64,000 bases of DNA from DZBG01 sp049241565 (GTDB lineage Bacteria > Bdellovibrionota > Bacteriovoracia > Bacteriovoracales > Bacteriovoracaceae): positions 24,366 to 88,365 of the forward strand of contig JBMLQL010000040.1 in the NCBI GenBank assembly GCA_049241565.1, read 5' to 3'. Position numbers and translations under genes: made by a program. The notes beneath the pieces are model-generated. The model worked only from the letters and a program-made list of their open reading frames with translations. It ran no database searches and was not told the DNA's origin. The number at the start of each line of letters is the position of its first letter. Position 1 is the stretch's first letter. Positions 7,791 to 17,426 of this stretch are shown here, in pieces.

Positions 7791-8777
7791 ATGCAGTTCT
7801 CATTCATTTTATTCTTATTTTGCTCTTTGACGATCAAGCTTGTGCAGGCACAGGCACCAAAAGAAACAACAAAAAAGGACTCCACACCTTCACTTATCAA
7901 CAAAGTTGTTAAAGCTCCGGTTAAAATGGTTGATTCAACTCAAAGTACGATTGATGAAAATGTCACAAGAGTGGCCAACCGTCTTGATTCATTTTTCGGA
8001 ACTCAAAGGGCCGATGATGAGCTTAACCGCAGTCAAATCCGTCTCATCTATGACTACCGTATGGCCGAGGCTGAGCCAAAATCCGACTTTGCTTTCAGAG
8101 TTAATCTTAGGCTGAGTAACTTAGAAGAATATTTTAAATCAATCATTGAACGGATGATGGATTGGGAAACGAAAAAAACTCCTGAGGAGCAAGCTAAGGC
8201 AGATGCTGAAGCTGTTGCCAGCGCCAAACTCGAAGACCCTCACCGCTGGCTTTTTAGAAATGATGTGGGAGTCATTGCCTCAATCCCCCCTCGCGCTTTT
8301 TATCGTGCACGGCTCAGAAAGACATTACAAGGCAAAGCTTTCCTTCACCGTTTTGTGGAAGAACTTGCGTGGTTTAGCGAAGAGCAATGGATCAATACAA
8401 CAAGTTTTGAATCCGATCGAGCGATGACAATGACTTCTCTTTTTCGTTTTGTACATGAAAAAAACTGGGCCCTCACAGATCAAGAATTCACAACCTCCCA
8501 TGGGCCAAGCATTATTCATACCATGACACCTCGTGATGCAATTTCCTATAACGCTCGATTGGGAACAAGAATCAAAGGCCCACTTTACCTCAATACATAT
8601 TCTTTGAGTATTGCTTATCGAAGACGCCTCAGAGGGAATTGGCTTTATGGAGATGTCACGCCTGCACTAGATTTTCCGAAAGAAAATTCCTTCCGAAGAG
8701 CACCCTCTATCCTATTGAGAATAGAAGCACTCTTTGGTGGAATCAGAGAAGATATTAGCGATCAAAATACTCTTTAA
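7791..8777 (+). CDS. Hypothetical exported protein
   Basis: Function not recognised. 328 residues beginning with a Sec-type signal sequence (MQFSFILFLFCSLTIKLVQAQ, probable cleavage after VQA). A polar helical stretch follows (residues 25-80), then a charged helix (EEYFKSIIERMMDWETKK), and from about 140 on alternating, Arg- and aromatic-rich segments (RAFYRARLRKTL, LSIAYRRRLRGNWLYGD) that look like outer-membrane or periplasmic beta strands. It sits 12 bases after tgt, so it may be read from the same transcript. No clear ribosome-binding site precedes the ATG. The last 23 bases overlap the 3' end of the lipoprotein gene on the other strand. Confidence 0.65.
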   Translation: MQFSFILFLFCSLTIKLVQAQAPKETTKKDSTPSLINKVVKAPVKMVDSTQSTIDENVTRVANRLDSFFGTQRADDELNRSQIRLIYDYRMAEAEPKSDFAFRVNLRLSNLEEYFKSIIERMMDWETKKTPEEQAKADAEAVASAKLEDPHRWLFRNDVGVIASIPPRAFYRARLRKTLQGKAFLHRFVEELAWFSEEQWINTTSFESDRAMTMTSLFRFVHEKNWALTDQEFTTSHGPSIIHTMTPRDAISYNARLGTRIKGPLYLNTYSLSIAYRRRLRGNWLYGDVTPALDFPKENSFRRAPSILLRIEALFGGIREDISDQNTL

Positions 8778-11391
8778 TTGTTTTTAACTGTAATACTCTG
8801 GCACGATCTTTCAGTCGTTTTGCATAACCAGAAGTATCAATCTGGAACTTAATCACAAGTGGCTCAGCTTGCAAGCGTCCAAGAGCATTTTTCTCAATCG
8901 TCGGCCACTGCGTTTTTAAACAATTCTCTCTTTGCTCTTTAAACTTAACTCGATTCAGAGCTGTGTCTACTGGGAATTTAACAACACATTCCTTAGCTAC
9001 AACACCAGCAGCTTCAAGAGTATATCCTTCAAGAGTTTTAAATGACTTCCCTTCTAACTCTCCACGAATTGAATCGAGGTATTTCGAGAACTCCTGGCTC
9101 TTTGGAACCGGAGCACAGATTTCATCAAGACTAGAGCTGAATGCCTCTCTTTTCTGATGAAAATAAAGGTCAATTGTCATCTGGCCTAAGACGGTCGCTT
9201 TACAGTCATCGATAATCTTTTGATTATCAACATAGTTTGTCGCCCAATTAAATCCACTCAATACTTCGTCTTTAAGACTTTGTTTATTTTTAGTCTCGTA
9301 GTCTTTAATGCGATCTGCCTCAAGACCTTTATCCCTGGCAAGATAGTCTTTAAGTTCAGACACAACGATAGGCATGAGCTCATGGCCGAAGATAAGTTCC
9401 TCTTTCCCATCTCTCACATTTCTTCCATCAATCTCTAATTTTCTTACTAGATTTTTAACAGCATCAGGAAGTCCATGATTGAGGCAATTATAGAGTGAGC
9501 TCACCATATAATCTGATCCCACATTAAATAGTGTTCCTGTCGGCGCTTCTTTATTATCGGCCTTCACTTGAAGACATTGTTTCCAAATAGACTCTGAGCT
9601 CTCTGAAATAACAGCACTCTGACCTTTGATAAAATTCTGGTAATAAAGACGTACTTGTCCTTGAACAGCTTGAAATTCAAATGAGTCTATATAAAGCCTG
9701 ATCATTTCATCTTGCTGAGCAGGACTGGCACCAAGAGAGGATACTCTAAGTTCAGCCATTTCTTTAAGCTTCTCACTATAACAAGACTTCTCATCAGCTT
9801 CACCATAACAGGTGACGTAAGCTCGCTGGGGACCTTGATCTTGAGACAGCTTTTCATAGAACTCTTTGATACGGGCCAGATACTGGCTGTCATTTTTCAT
9901 TTTTCCAAAAGCATCATCAATTTGAGAAGCAACTAACTTCCTCCATGATTCCTGAAGTTTTTTTGCCCCATTGAGTTCAATTTTAGAAATATTACATCCT
10001 TCTGGCTCAGTCATTTTGATATGAGCAAAAACGGATTTCTCTAAACTCTCGGCCATGGCCCCCATACAACTCAGCATCAGAGGTGGAATTTTTTCTTTGA
10101 AGCTGACTCCTGAGAAATAGACTGACTTTGAATCAGAGCTTGGCTCCATACAAGAGACAGTAAGATCCAAAATATCTTTAACATAACGAGAATAGTTTCT
10201 TTGAACAATGCGAGCGACGTTTTCATCAAGAGTATATTCTTGCTGTACGTAATAATCTTTTTTTATAATATCAAAAAGCTGCTTCGGAATACTTTTTTTC
10301 GTATGATCACCATTATGGATATACATTGATAGAGTATCAGCAAAAGTTTCTGCTGGATTGTTTTGAGCGTAGCTTGAGACAAATTGTGTGAATCCCTTTT
10401 GAATTGAGTACTCACGTTTCAAAGTGGTTTGTGTTCCTTCCACAACTCTTTCTTCTTTTAGTTGCCAACCACTTAAATCCATCCACTCTTTTTCTGTTGA
10501 AACGTTACGCTTACCTTGGCTATAGCCAACATGGTAATCTACTTCATGAGCTATTTCATGAGTTACTGCTTCGTAAAAGAACCCCCCATCCATATTATTG
10601 TTGTAACCAAATTCCAAACAGGAATCAGATAAAATAATACTCCCTCCATGATTTCCAACGATCGAATCATTGACGCCAATTAGCCAGGTAAATGAAGCTA
10701 ATCCACATGTTAAACTAGCTTCTCCTTCAATCCTATTTCCTTTAGGTACTCTTTGAATCTCTTTGAGAAAAGGGAGGTTTTTATAACTAGAATTTAGCAT
10801 ATGAGAAAGTCGCCAAAATCCATACAACTCATTTCTTGAAAAGAGATAATCTTGAAATGAGATTTTTTTTCCTTGATACTGACCAGCAAGACTAGACTTT
10901 TGGCCAGGAACAAAATTATCAACTCCTAAAGAATGACCTGTTTTTAAATACCATAAATAAATCGCATATCCCTCGACACCAGAGTCCTGTCCATAAATTT
11001 TATTCAAGATACAGGGAACATTTGAGCATGAACTGAAATCAAACTTCACAGTCCCTGTAAGATCTCCTAGAGATTTACCGTAAGACTTTAAATACTTTGC
11101 TTGGGTAACAGGAAGGTCTCTAAAATCAAGATGCTCAAAGCTTCCTTCAAGTTTCTGTTCTTTTTTATATTTTTCTTCAATACTAGCAATCTCAGCTTTG
11201 AGAGTCTCTTCAGTGAATGTATCAATCATACATTCTGCATCACCTGCAGCCGCCAGCTTACGCTCAACGATGGAAACTTCTTTTTCTCTCACTGACCAGT
11301 GATCTAAGAGAAGTTTGTTCTCCACTTTTTTGGTACAAGCGGCAAAGAAGAGAACAGGAATAAGAAAGCTAAGTTTTTTATTCAGCTGCAT
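8755..11391 (-). CDS. Large lipoprotein with HExxH metallopeptidase motif
   Basis: 878 residues. The signal peptide ends in a lipobox (LFFAAC, Cys19), so the protein is lipid-anchored. Around residue 279 is THEIAHEVDYH, a zinc-binding HExxH, and about 65 residues on is NPAETFADTLSMY, where the Glu in (A)ETFAD is positioned as the third zinc ligand of a gluzincin-type peptidase. I infer a surface or periplasmic metalloprotease; the family is not named. The remaining 500 residues are charged, mostly helical, with scattered cysteine pairs (DSCLEFG, VSCMEP, VTCYGEADEKSCY) that could form disulfides. Its start overlaps the end of the small lipoprotein gene upstream by 14 bases, so the two are probably co-transcribed. 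Confidence 0.75.
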   Translation of the reverse strand: MQLNKKLSFLIPVLFFAACTKKVENKLLLDHWSVREKEVSIVERKLAAAGDAECMIDTFTEETLKAEIASIEEKYKKEQKLEGSFEHLDFRDLPVTQAKYLKSYGKSLGDLTGTVKFDFSSCSNVPCILNKIYGQDSGVEGYAIYLWYLKTGHSLGVDNFVPGQKSSLAGQYQGKKISFQDYLFSRNELYGFWRLSHMLNSSYKNLPFLKEIQRVPKGNRIEGEASLTCGLASFTWLIGVNDSIVGNHGGSIILSDSCLEFGYNNNMDGGFFYEAVTHEIAHEVDYHVGYSQGKRNVSTEKEWMDLSGWQLKEERVVEGTQTTLKREYSIQKGFTQFVSSYAQNNPAETFADTLSMYIHNGDHTKKSIPKQLFDIIKKDYYVQQEYTLDENVARIVQRNYSRYVKDILDLTVSCMEPSSDSKSVYFSGVSFKEKIPPLMLSCMGAMAESLEKSVFAHIKMTEPEGCNISKIELNGAKKLQESWRKLVASQIDDAFGKMKNDSQYLARIKEFYEKLSQDQGPQRAYVTCYGEADEKSCYSEKLKEMAELRVSSLGASPAQQDEMIRLYIDSFEFQAVQGQVRLYYQNFIKGQSAVISESSESIWKQCLQVKADNKEAPTGTLFNVGSDYMVSSLYNCLNHGLPDAVKNLVRKLEIDGRNVRDGKEELIFGHELMPIVVSELKDYLARDKGLEADRIKDYETKNKQSLKDEVLSGFNWATNYVDNQKIIDDCKATVLGQMTIDLYFHQKREAFSSSLDEICAPVPKSQEFSKYLDSIRGELEGKSFKTLEGYTLEAAGVVAKECVVKFPVDTALNRVKFKEQRENCLKTQWPTIEKNALGRLQAEPLVIKFQIDTSGYAKRLKDRARVLQLKTIKEYFDR

Positions 11392-11803
11392 ACTCTACCA
11401 CCCTTACAACTTGCTCGATATTAGGATCATAAATGACACTAATTCCTGCTGAGAGACATTTATACTCTTCCTCTACTCTTTGATGAATAACTTTTTGATC
11501 TAGTTTCTTTATTTCAAAACTGCAATTGGGATACTTGTGCTTCCAGTGGATCAACATCTTTTCATCACCATGAGGTGTACGAAATGAGTTCACAACAATT
11601 CCTTTCTCTATTTGGAATTTTTCATTGTCTTCGTAGATATACATTTCTCTCTCAGCTCCTGAGAGAGTTTCCTTTTTCTCAGGCTCTCCCTTGGTAGCAA
11701 CGAGATCACTCACTAGCATCTCACCGTACTTAGTGGATTTGGATTTGTTTCCACAGGAAACAAGAAAAAGAGAAAGCATCAGTAAGGCCAATAATTGTCG
11801 CAT
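11378..11803 (-). CDS. Small lipoprotein (hypothetical)
   Basis: 141 residues from the preferred start. A lipoprotein signal sequence ends LFLVSC, giving an N-terminal lipid-modified Cys and then GNKSKSTKYGE. The ATG at 11803 has GGAG six bases upstream; an ATG four codons earlier lacks a site. The mature domain runs GEMLVSDLVATKGEPEKKE, then YIYEDNEKFQIEKGIVVNS, a pattern loosely like the SmpA/OmlA (BamE) fold, though too weak to assign. It carries two cysteines that may pair. The gene overlaps the following metallopeptidase lipoprotein by 14 bases, suggesting a partner function. Confidence 0.7.
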   Translation of the reverse strand: MRQLLALLMLSLFLVSCGNKSKSTKYGEMLVSDLVATKGEPEKKETLSGAEREMYIYEDNEKFQIEKGIVVNSFRTPHGDEKMLIHWKHKYPNCSFEIKKLDQKVIHQRVEEEYKCLSAGISVIYDPNIEQVVRVVEYAAE

Positions 11804-11884
11804 AGAATACTCCATGAGACCCTATCGGTTGATTAGGCGACAAGCTTGATCAGGAAAGAAAAAATAACCCTAAGTTACAATGAC

Positions 11885-13003
11885 TTAGGCCCCTTGAAAG
11901 GCAAGATCAATGATCTTAGTGAGCTTTTCGAGATTCTCATAACTGATATTATGAAACATCCCTATACGGAACTGATTTCGGCCAAGTTTGCGATACCCAT
12001 CAATGTCTACAGCGATGTTTTTCTGACGAAGAACTTTTGTCAGCTCCTCTACTGGATACTTGCTATCAACATCAATGGTGGCCACGGCCGGTGATCTAAA
12101 AGTTGAATCTTGAATATAAGGAGAAAGATAAGGGCGTGACTCTGCCCAATCATAAACCATTTTTGCACGGGCCTCAGATTGTCTTACCACTTCTTTAAAA
12201 CCTAGGCCATGCATGAGCTTGAGCTGTTCGTTTAAAAAGAAAAGAGTGGCAATAGCAGGAGTATTATAAGTTTGATTTACTCTTGAATTCTCAATGGCAT
12301 TCATCCATTTAAAAAACTCTGGTACATATCGATTTTTGTCAGCTGCAACTTTCTCAACTCTCTTAATCGCCTTGGGTGAGAGAATGGCCACATAGAATCC
12401 ACCTTCAGAGGCAAAGACTTTCTGTGGCGAAAAATAAAAAATATCTGAATAAGTTAAATCAAATGGAATTTGTCCCGCACCTGAAGTGGCATCAACACCT
12501 ACAAGAGTATTGGCATTTTTCATGCGTGGAATTTCAGTGAGCTTTACCCCGGTAGAAGTTTCATTTAAGGTACAAGCAATGAAATCAGCTCCTTCTTTTT
12601 CAGAAGGATTGATTCCCATGCCATAATTAACTTTGGTTTCTGTGACATTGATCCATGGAATAAGTTTGTGAGATTTGGCCCATTTTTCAGAGAACTCACC
12701 ACAAATAAAATGATGAGATTCTTTTTCTACCATCCCCAGTCCAATCATATCCCAAACGGCCGTGGCCCCACCATTACCTAGCACAATTTCATAATCTGCC
12801 GGAACATTAAGATAGTCGCGAAGCAGGTCTTGAATTGATTTCACCACATCTCTCACTGCCATTTTGCGGTGTGAAGTTCCCAAAAGTTTATCTCCTGTCT
12901 CGAGAAGATTTTTTACATGCTCTATTGGAATTAAGGAAGGACCAACTCCAAATCTTGTATCTGTTGGAATAAGTGATGAGGGAATAACTAGATTTTCGAA
13001 CAT
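11885..13003 (-). CDS. serC: Phosphoserine aminotransferase
   Basis: 372 residues, a class V PLP aminotransferase of the actinobacterial-type SerC branch (TIGR01366-like). It converts 3-phosphohydroxypyruvate and glutamate to phosphoserine in serine biosynthesis. Visible features: N-terminal FGVGPS, the SHR phosphate-binding segment (GTSHRKMAV), LGNGGATAVWDM, NETSTGV, GVDATSGAG with the PLP-stacking Asp, and FSPQKVFASEGG where the Lys carries PLP. The C-terminal FRIGMFHNI motif is also as expected. AAGGA precedes the start. It stands alone, with a 68-base gap to the lipoprotein gene downstream. This branch usually occurs in actinobacteria and deltaproteobacteria-like lineages rather than enterics. 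Confidence 0.92.
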   Translation of the reverse strand: MFENLVIPSSLIPTDTRFGVGPSLIPIEHVKNLLETGDKLLGTSHRKMAVRDVVKSIQDLLRDYLNVPADYEIVLGNGGATAVWDMIGLGMVEKESHHFICGEFSEKWAKSHKLIPWINVTETKVNYGMGINPSEKEGADFIACTLNETSTGVKLTEIPRMKNANTLVGVDATSGAGQIPFDLTYSDIFYFSPQKVFASEGGFYVAILSPKAIKRVEKVAADKNRYVPEFFKWMNAIENSRVNQTYNTPAIATLFFLNEQLKLMHGLGFKEVVRQSEARAKMVYDWAESRPYLSPYIQDSTFRSPAVATIDVDSKYPVEELTKVLRQKNIAVDIDGYRKLGRNQFRIGMFHNISYENLEKLTKIIDLAFQGA

Positions 13004-13085
13004 GCTGCGTCCTTATTAAAAAACAGATTCAATTATAATGAGAGCGCTAGCAGGTACGCAAAGACTTTGATACACTGAAGATCCT

Positions 13086-13718
13086 ATGGGACTAAAAACT
13101 TACCTCTTCATTTTATTTTCTCTCTTATCATTCAGTGCTTGGGCACAGCTTAAGGCCAATGGGCGTGAAGTTAATGTTTCAAGTATCGGATTTAACGTTG
13201 GATCACTGACTGAGTTTGTCGGGAAAGTGCAAATTGATAGCAATGGTAAAAAACGAACCATCGATTTTAATCCCACAATTGGGGCCCAGGCGGTCATGCC
13301 ACTGCCTTTTTACTCTCTCGAACTATTGCCTGAAGTTAATTGGATCCTCCCTCGAAAAACGGGCGAGGATAAGGTTTATAAAAATCTCTTTATGTTTCGA
13401 GCTGATCTTGGTTACCGTCCACTGGACTGGCTGAGGTTGCGCGCCGGCAGCAGTATCATGTTTTTAAACACTCATGGTTCAGGTGGAAAAGTTTCTCGAG
13501 ATAATGGAAACGGTCAAACTGAATTTTATCGTCCTGATTCTAATAGCTCTAGTTTTAATAATACAGTTGATCTCGGTATTGAAGCTCTTTATCAAGACTT
13601 TGGATTCAGATTACAAACTTATACCTACTCACTCTTTGATTCAGACAGAAGGCAGCACTCCTATATGTTGATGGGCACCTATTATTGGGATCATAAAAAC
13701 CAAAAGAAAAAGAAGTAA
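13086..13718 (+). CDS. Probable outer-membrane beta-barrel protein (hypothetical)
   Basis: 210 residues, no named family recognised. A Sec signal peptide (LFILFSLLSFSAWAQ) is followed by alternating strands typical of a small eight-stranded barrel: YSLELLPEVNW, LFMFRADLGYRPLDWLRLRAG, VDLGIEALYQDFGFRLQTYTY, YMLMGTYYW. The tail is lysine-rich after the last strand (HKNQKKKK), which is unusual for a BAM substrate because the signal should be terminal. Only four bases separate it from the matrixin gene downstream, so the pair is probably an operon and the barrel may help display or export the protease; that is inference. Confidence 0.7.
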   Translation: MGLKTYLFILFSLLSFSAWAQLKANGREVNVSSIGFNVGSLTEFVGKVQIDSNGKKRTIDFNPTIGAQAVMPLPFYSLELLPEVNWILPRKTGEDKVYKNLFMFRADLGYRPLDWLRLRAGSSIMFLNTHGSGGKVSRDNGNGQTEFYRPDSNSSSFNNTVDLGIEALYQDFGFRLQTYTYSLFDSDRRQHSYMLMGTYYWDHKNQKKKK

Positions 13719-13721
13719 TCA

Positions 13722-14531
13722 ATGAAACTTTTATTATTATTTGTTTTTATAAGTTCAGCCGAGGCCTACACCCTTAATAATAATTTCGGCGCCACTTTCA
13801 AAAGTCGTAAAGTAAAAGTTTATGTGACCTCAACCACAACTTGTGCCAATGCAGGCCTGACTCCCTATGAACTCTCGGATCTTGTGACTCCGGCGATCAA
13901 AGGTTTTTGGAATACAGTCCCTACTTCTTCCCTGGAATTAGTGAACGGTGGAATTTTAGATGTCGGGAGTGATACTAGCTATAATAGCAATCTGCTCTGC
14001 TCATTCACTGATCCTACTTGCACAGGCTCAGTTATTCCGGCAGTGAAAGATATTGTTATCGCCTGCAATGATAATACGACCAATTTTGATAGTAATAATA
14101 TTTTGGCGGTGACGATTCCTAATAATTTTAAAGGCCGCCATATCAATGGGTCAGTCATTCTCATCAATGATCGAAATAATTCGGCCTTTGCTCGACTTGA
14201 TCAAAAGAAAAAAATCTCCGTTATTGCCCACGAGATTGGACACGCCATTGGGCTTGGCCATTCTGGAGACAAAGCAGCCCTAATGTTTTTTGAAACTATT
14301 GGGACGAGAAATTACTTGGGCCAAGATGATATTGATGGAGTTTCTGCTCTCTATCCTGTGACTTTTGATGGATGCGGACTTTTTAAGGGAAGCATTGATC
14401 ACATGAAGGGCCCACTCCCTCCAAAGGGCAAAGGCCCTTCAGAGGAGTATTTTTGGACACTCGTGAGTTTTGGTTTTTTAGGATCGATTGGTTTATCGAA
14501 ACTTCTAAAGCGTCTGCGCAAGCTTGCGTAG
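13722..14531 (+). CDS. Matrixin-type (M10) metalloprotease with C-terminal membrane anchor
   Basis: 269 residues. After a short signal peptide (ending SSAEA) comes a zinc protease domain with the metzincin signature HEIGHAIGLGH near residue 169 (three His zinc ligands and catalytic Glu), followed by the Met-turn ALMFF and QDDIDGVSALYP, a sequence typical of matrixins. It would cleave proteins outside the inner membrane. The C-terminus is notable: a Pro/Gly/Lys-rich linker (PLPPKGKGPSEE), a hydrophobic segment (FWTLVSFGFLGSIGLS) and a basic tail (KLLKRLRKLA), the tripartite plan of C-terminal sorting or anchoring signals. The last 27 bases overlap the convergent aminopeptidase gene, and that overlap encodes the basic tail. 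Confidence 0.88.
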   Translation: MKLLLLFVFISSAEAYTLNNNFGATFKSRKVKVYVTSTTTCANAGLTPYELSDLVTPAIKGFWNTVPTSSLELVNGGILDVGSDTSYNSNLLCSFTDPTCTGSVIPAVKDIVIACNDNTTNFDSNNILAVTIPNNFKGRHINGSVILINDRNNSAFARLDQKKKISVIAHEIGHAIGLGHSGDKAALMFFETIGTRNYLGQDDIDGVSALYPVTFDGCGLFKGSIDHMKGPLPPKGKGPSEEYFWTLVSFGFLGSIGLSKLLKRLRKLA

Positions 14532-16271
14532 ACTTGTCCCACGCTTCTCGCACTCAGATTCATAATCATCAAGAATCTTTCGCTCTTCTTCGTTCAGAAG
14601 TGTGAGGTCTACTAGGGCAGGATCAAAACCAATTGTTGTTAACGGTTTAAAACAAAGCATGCCCGGAAAACTTGGGTGTTTAATCACATAAACAATATTT
14701 TCTAAGCGCACGCCACCAAACCCAGGAAGATAAATTCCTGGTTCAATAGAAACAACTTGTCCTGGTTTTAACGGTAAAGTTGAGACGGCCGAAAGTCTTA
14801 CTCCAGGCTCATGGACTCCAATACCAACTCCATGTCCTGTTCCGTGAGAGTAATCATAGCCTCTCTTTCTCATAGCATTGCGGGCCAGCCCATCAATAAC
14901 CATTCCCTTAGTTCCTTCAGGAAAAACTGCCGACTGCGCGGCCAGAAGACCTTTTAAAGTAAGGGTATAGATCTCGATTTTTTTAGGATCCATCTTCACT
15001 TTATTAGAACCGGCAAAAGTACGAGTTGTATCTGTGGCAAACCCTCCATCAAAGTAGCCACCAGAATCAAGAAGAATCATATCATCTTCAAGAATGATTT
15101 TTTCATCAGAAGGACTTCCATAGTGAACGATAGAAGCGTTGGCCCCTACTCCTGAGATAGTATTAAAACTCAACTCTTTTGAACCTTCCGCTTGATATTT
15201 TTTCTCTGTTTCATGATAGAGATCTAGTTCCGTAATTTTTTTACCGGCCTTGATTGATTCCTTGGCCCATTTAATCGTCTTATAGATCGCTTGATCCGCG
15301 CGCTTAAATGAAGCTTCAAATTGCTCGAGCTCTACTGGCTCTTTAATTGATTGGTAGTCATAAACGCCACCAAGTTTTTCCTGGAGACGATCCACTCCGA
15401 AAACTTTCAGAAGCATTGAAAAATCAGCGCAGTTAAGCATATTAGGATCATACTTCACTGAAGTGAGATGAAGTGTATTTTGAAGACGCTCAAGTTCACG
15501 AGGAAGATCATTAAAATGAAGATAAACAAACTCAAGGCCAGCTTCTTTTTTCGCCTTCTCTGAAACTGGAGTGCCCGGCATGAGATAGATATAAACCTTA
15601 TTTTTAGTCACTAAGGCCTTAGCACAGAAAGCACTGGCAAAAGGTAAGTGATATCCACGGCAATTAGTAATCCAAGCAATAGAATCAAGAGCAGTAAGAT
15701 AAATAGCTTCCGACTCTGAAGGAATAATCTGAGCGGTTTTTTCGAGGGTATCACGTCCTCGGAAAGGGCGCTCTACAAATTGAATCTCTTTGAGTCCTGG
15801 TAAAGGGAAAAACTCGATAATCGAGCTTAACTCACCTTTTGAAAATCCAATGGTCTCTGAGGTGACTTCACTGATTTTTTTCAAGAACCCTAAGGCCGTA
15901 CGATCAGCTTCATAACCTGTGCGTTTTAATTTGAGAGATTTAATATCAGCGAGGAGTTGCTCTCCGGTTCCGGCCACGCACTTCACGACCTCAACCATTT
16001 CATGATCAACTTCAAGATCAGCTTGCTCATGGTAGCGTCCATCGACGTATAAACGGACCTTGCCATCCTTAGGCACAAGAACTTCGGCCATTGAACCAGT
16101 AAAATTGGTGATATAATAGCGATGATTATCGGCCAGAGGCACATATTCATTCAAATACTGGTCAAAACTAGAAATATACATCCCGTCTAATTGGTGACTA
16201 GCTAAAAAAGTCTTCAATTTTTGGATGTTTTGTTTGACGGTATCCTTAGAGAGCGTGATATCTTTTTTCAT
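14505..16271 (-). CDS. Aminopeptidase P family (Xaa-Pro aminopeptidase, M24B)
   Basis: 588 residues, the long form with two N-terminal creatinase-like domains, the pita-bread catalytic domain and a C-terminal M24_C extension (similar to eukaryotic XPNPEP1). It removes an N-terminal residue preceding proline. The dimetal ligands are all visible: LLDSGGYFDGGFATDTTRT (two Asp), GTGHGVG and VHEPG (His), SIEPGIY (Glu) and GVRLENIV (Glu). No signal peptide, so it is cytoplasmic and would finish the breakdown of imported peptides. GAGG precedes the ATG. The 3' end overlaps the matrixin gene by 27 bases. Confidence 0.93.
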   Translation of the reverse strand: MKKDITLSKDTVKQNIQKLKTFLASHQLDGMYISSFDQYLNEYVPLADNHRYYITNFTGSMAEVLVPKDGKVRLYVDGRYHEQADLEVDHEMVEVVKCVAGTGEQLLADIKSLKLKRTGYEADRTALGFLKKISEVTSETIGFSKGELSSIIEFFPLPGLKEIQFVERPFRGRDTLEKTAQIIPSESEAIYLTALDSIAWITNCRGYHLPFASAFCAKALVTKNKVYIYLMPGTPVSEKAKKEAGLEFVYLHFNDLPRELERLQNTLHLTSVKYDPNMLNCADFSMLLKVFGVDRLQEKLGGVYDYQSIKEPVELEQFEASFKRADQAIYKTIKWAKESIKAGKKITELDLYHETEKKYQAEGSKELSFNTISGVGANASIVHYGSPSDEKIILEDDMILLDSGGYFDGGFATDTTRTFAGSNKVKMDPKKIEIYTLTLKGLLAAQSAVFPEGTKGMVIDGLARNAMRKRGYDYSHGTGHGVGIGVHEPGVRLSAVSTLPLKPGQVVSIEPGIYLPGFGGVRLENIVYVIKHPSFPGMLCFKPLTTIGFDPALVDLTLLNEEERKILDDYESECEKRGTSLRKLAQTL

Positions 16272-16334
16272 ATTAAACCTCGCCTTTATGGCACTTAATC
16301 ATACTCCCAATTTCCATTGAGAGGGAAGGCTTTT

Positions 16335-17426
16335 ATGAAGATCCAAAAACCAGTCTATTACGGCGAGTATCTGCAACTCGATAAAATACTCAACGCTCAG
16401 GCCCCAGAGAGCACGAAATACGGCCCAGAGGCCCATGATGAGACTCTTTTCATCATTATCCACCAGACTTATGAATTGTGGTTTAAACAGATTCTCCATG
16501 AGCTCAGCTCCATTCGTGACATCATGCAAACTCGCCCTCTTCCTAATCTGGCCATGAGCACCATTGAGGCTAGACTGGCCAGAGTGATTAAAATCCAAAA
16601 AATTCTCGTTGATCAACTTCCGATTATTGAAACCATGACTTCGCTGGATTTCATGGATTTTCGAGATTATCTGGTTCCGGCCTCTGGCTTTCAGAGTCTT
16701 CAATTTCGTTTAGTCGAAGCGACTCTGGGGATTAAAAACGAGCACCGCATGGAAGTGGAGAAAATCTTTTTTAATTCTCGTCTCAAGCCAGAGGATAGAA
16801 AAGTTTTGGATGAAGCTGAACAAAAAGCATCTCTCTTCGAACTTATTGAGCAGTGGCTTGAAAGAATGCCTTTTCATCAGTTTGATGATTTTGATTTTTG
16901 GGCCCAGTATTCTGTCAATGTGGATAAAATGCTTAAGGCCGATCATGAGATCATCAGCACCAATCCTGTATTGGATGAAAAAACCAAGGCACTAGAGCTC
17001 AGAAATCTTGAACTCACCAGACAGTCATTCAACTCTATTTTGGATTCAGGTCTTTTTGATAAACTCAAAGCTGATGGAAAAATTCGTCTCTCACAAAAAG
17101 CCACTCTATCTGCGGTCTTTATTTTCCTTTATCGTGACTACCCAGCTCTTCAAGCACCTTTCAGAATTCTTAATTCATTGATTGAGATTGATGAGCAGTT
17201 CACGACGTGGCGTTACCGCCACTCCATCATGGCCCACCGACTCCTGGGAACAAAGATTGGAACAGGTGGATCATCAGGACATGAGTATCTTAAAGCAACC
17301 ACTGAAAGAAATAGAGTCTTTCTCGATTATTTTAATCTCGCTACTTTCCTTTTACCAAAATCGATGATCCCTAAACTTCCTAAATTTTTGGAAGAGGAGC
17401 TGAGCCTAGTTTATGAGCGCAATTAA
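16335..17426 (+). CDS. kynA: Tryptophan 2,3-dioxygenase
   Basis: 363 residues from the ATG at 16335, preceded by GGGAAGG; a TTG six codons upstream is less likely. It opens the indole ring of L-tryptophan to N-formylkynurenine using heme and oxygen. Hallmarks: YYGEYLQLDKIL, HDETLFIIIHQTYELWFKQIL (active-site His and Phe), MDFRDYLVPASGFQSLQFR (substrate-carboxylate Arg), WRYRHSIMAHRLLG (heme-ligand His in RYRH) and GTGGSSGHEYL. Length and motifs match the family well. Its stop lies 14 bases inside the start of the next gene, a kynureninase-like enzyme, so the two are coupled and make the first steps of tryptophan catabolism. No arylformamidase is visible in the window. Confidence 0.95.
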   Translation: MKIQKPVYYGEYLQLDKILNAQAPESTKYGPEAHDETLFIIIHQTYELWFKQILHELSSIRDIMQTRPLPNLAMSTIEARLARVIKIQKILVDQLPIIETMTSLDFMDFRDYLVPASGFQSLQFRLVEATLGIKNEHRMEVEKIFFNSRLKPEDRKVLDEAEQKASLFELIEQWLERMPFHQFDDFDFWAQYSVNVDKMLKADHEIISTNPVLDEKTKALELRNLELTRQSFNSILDSGLFDKLKADGKIRLSQKATLSAVFIFLYRDYPALQAPFRILNSLIEIDEQFTTWRYRHSIMAHRLLGTKIGTGGSSGHEYLKATTERNRVFLDYFNLATFLLPKSMIPKLPKFLEEELSLVYERN

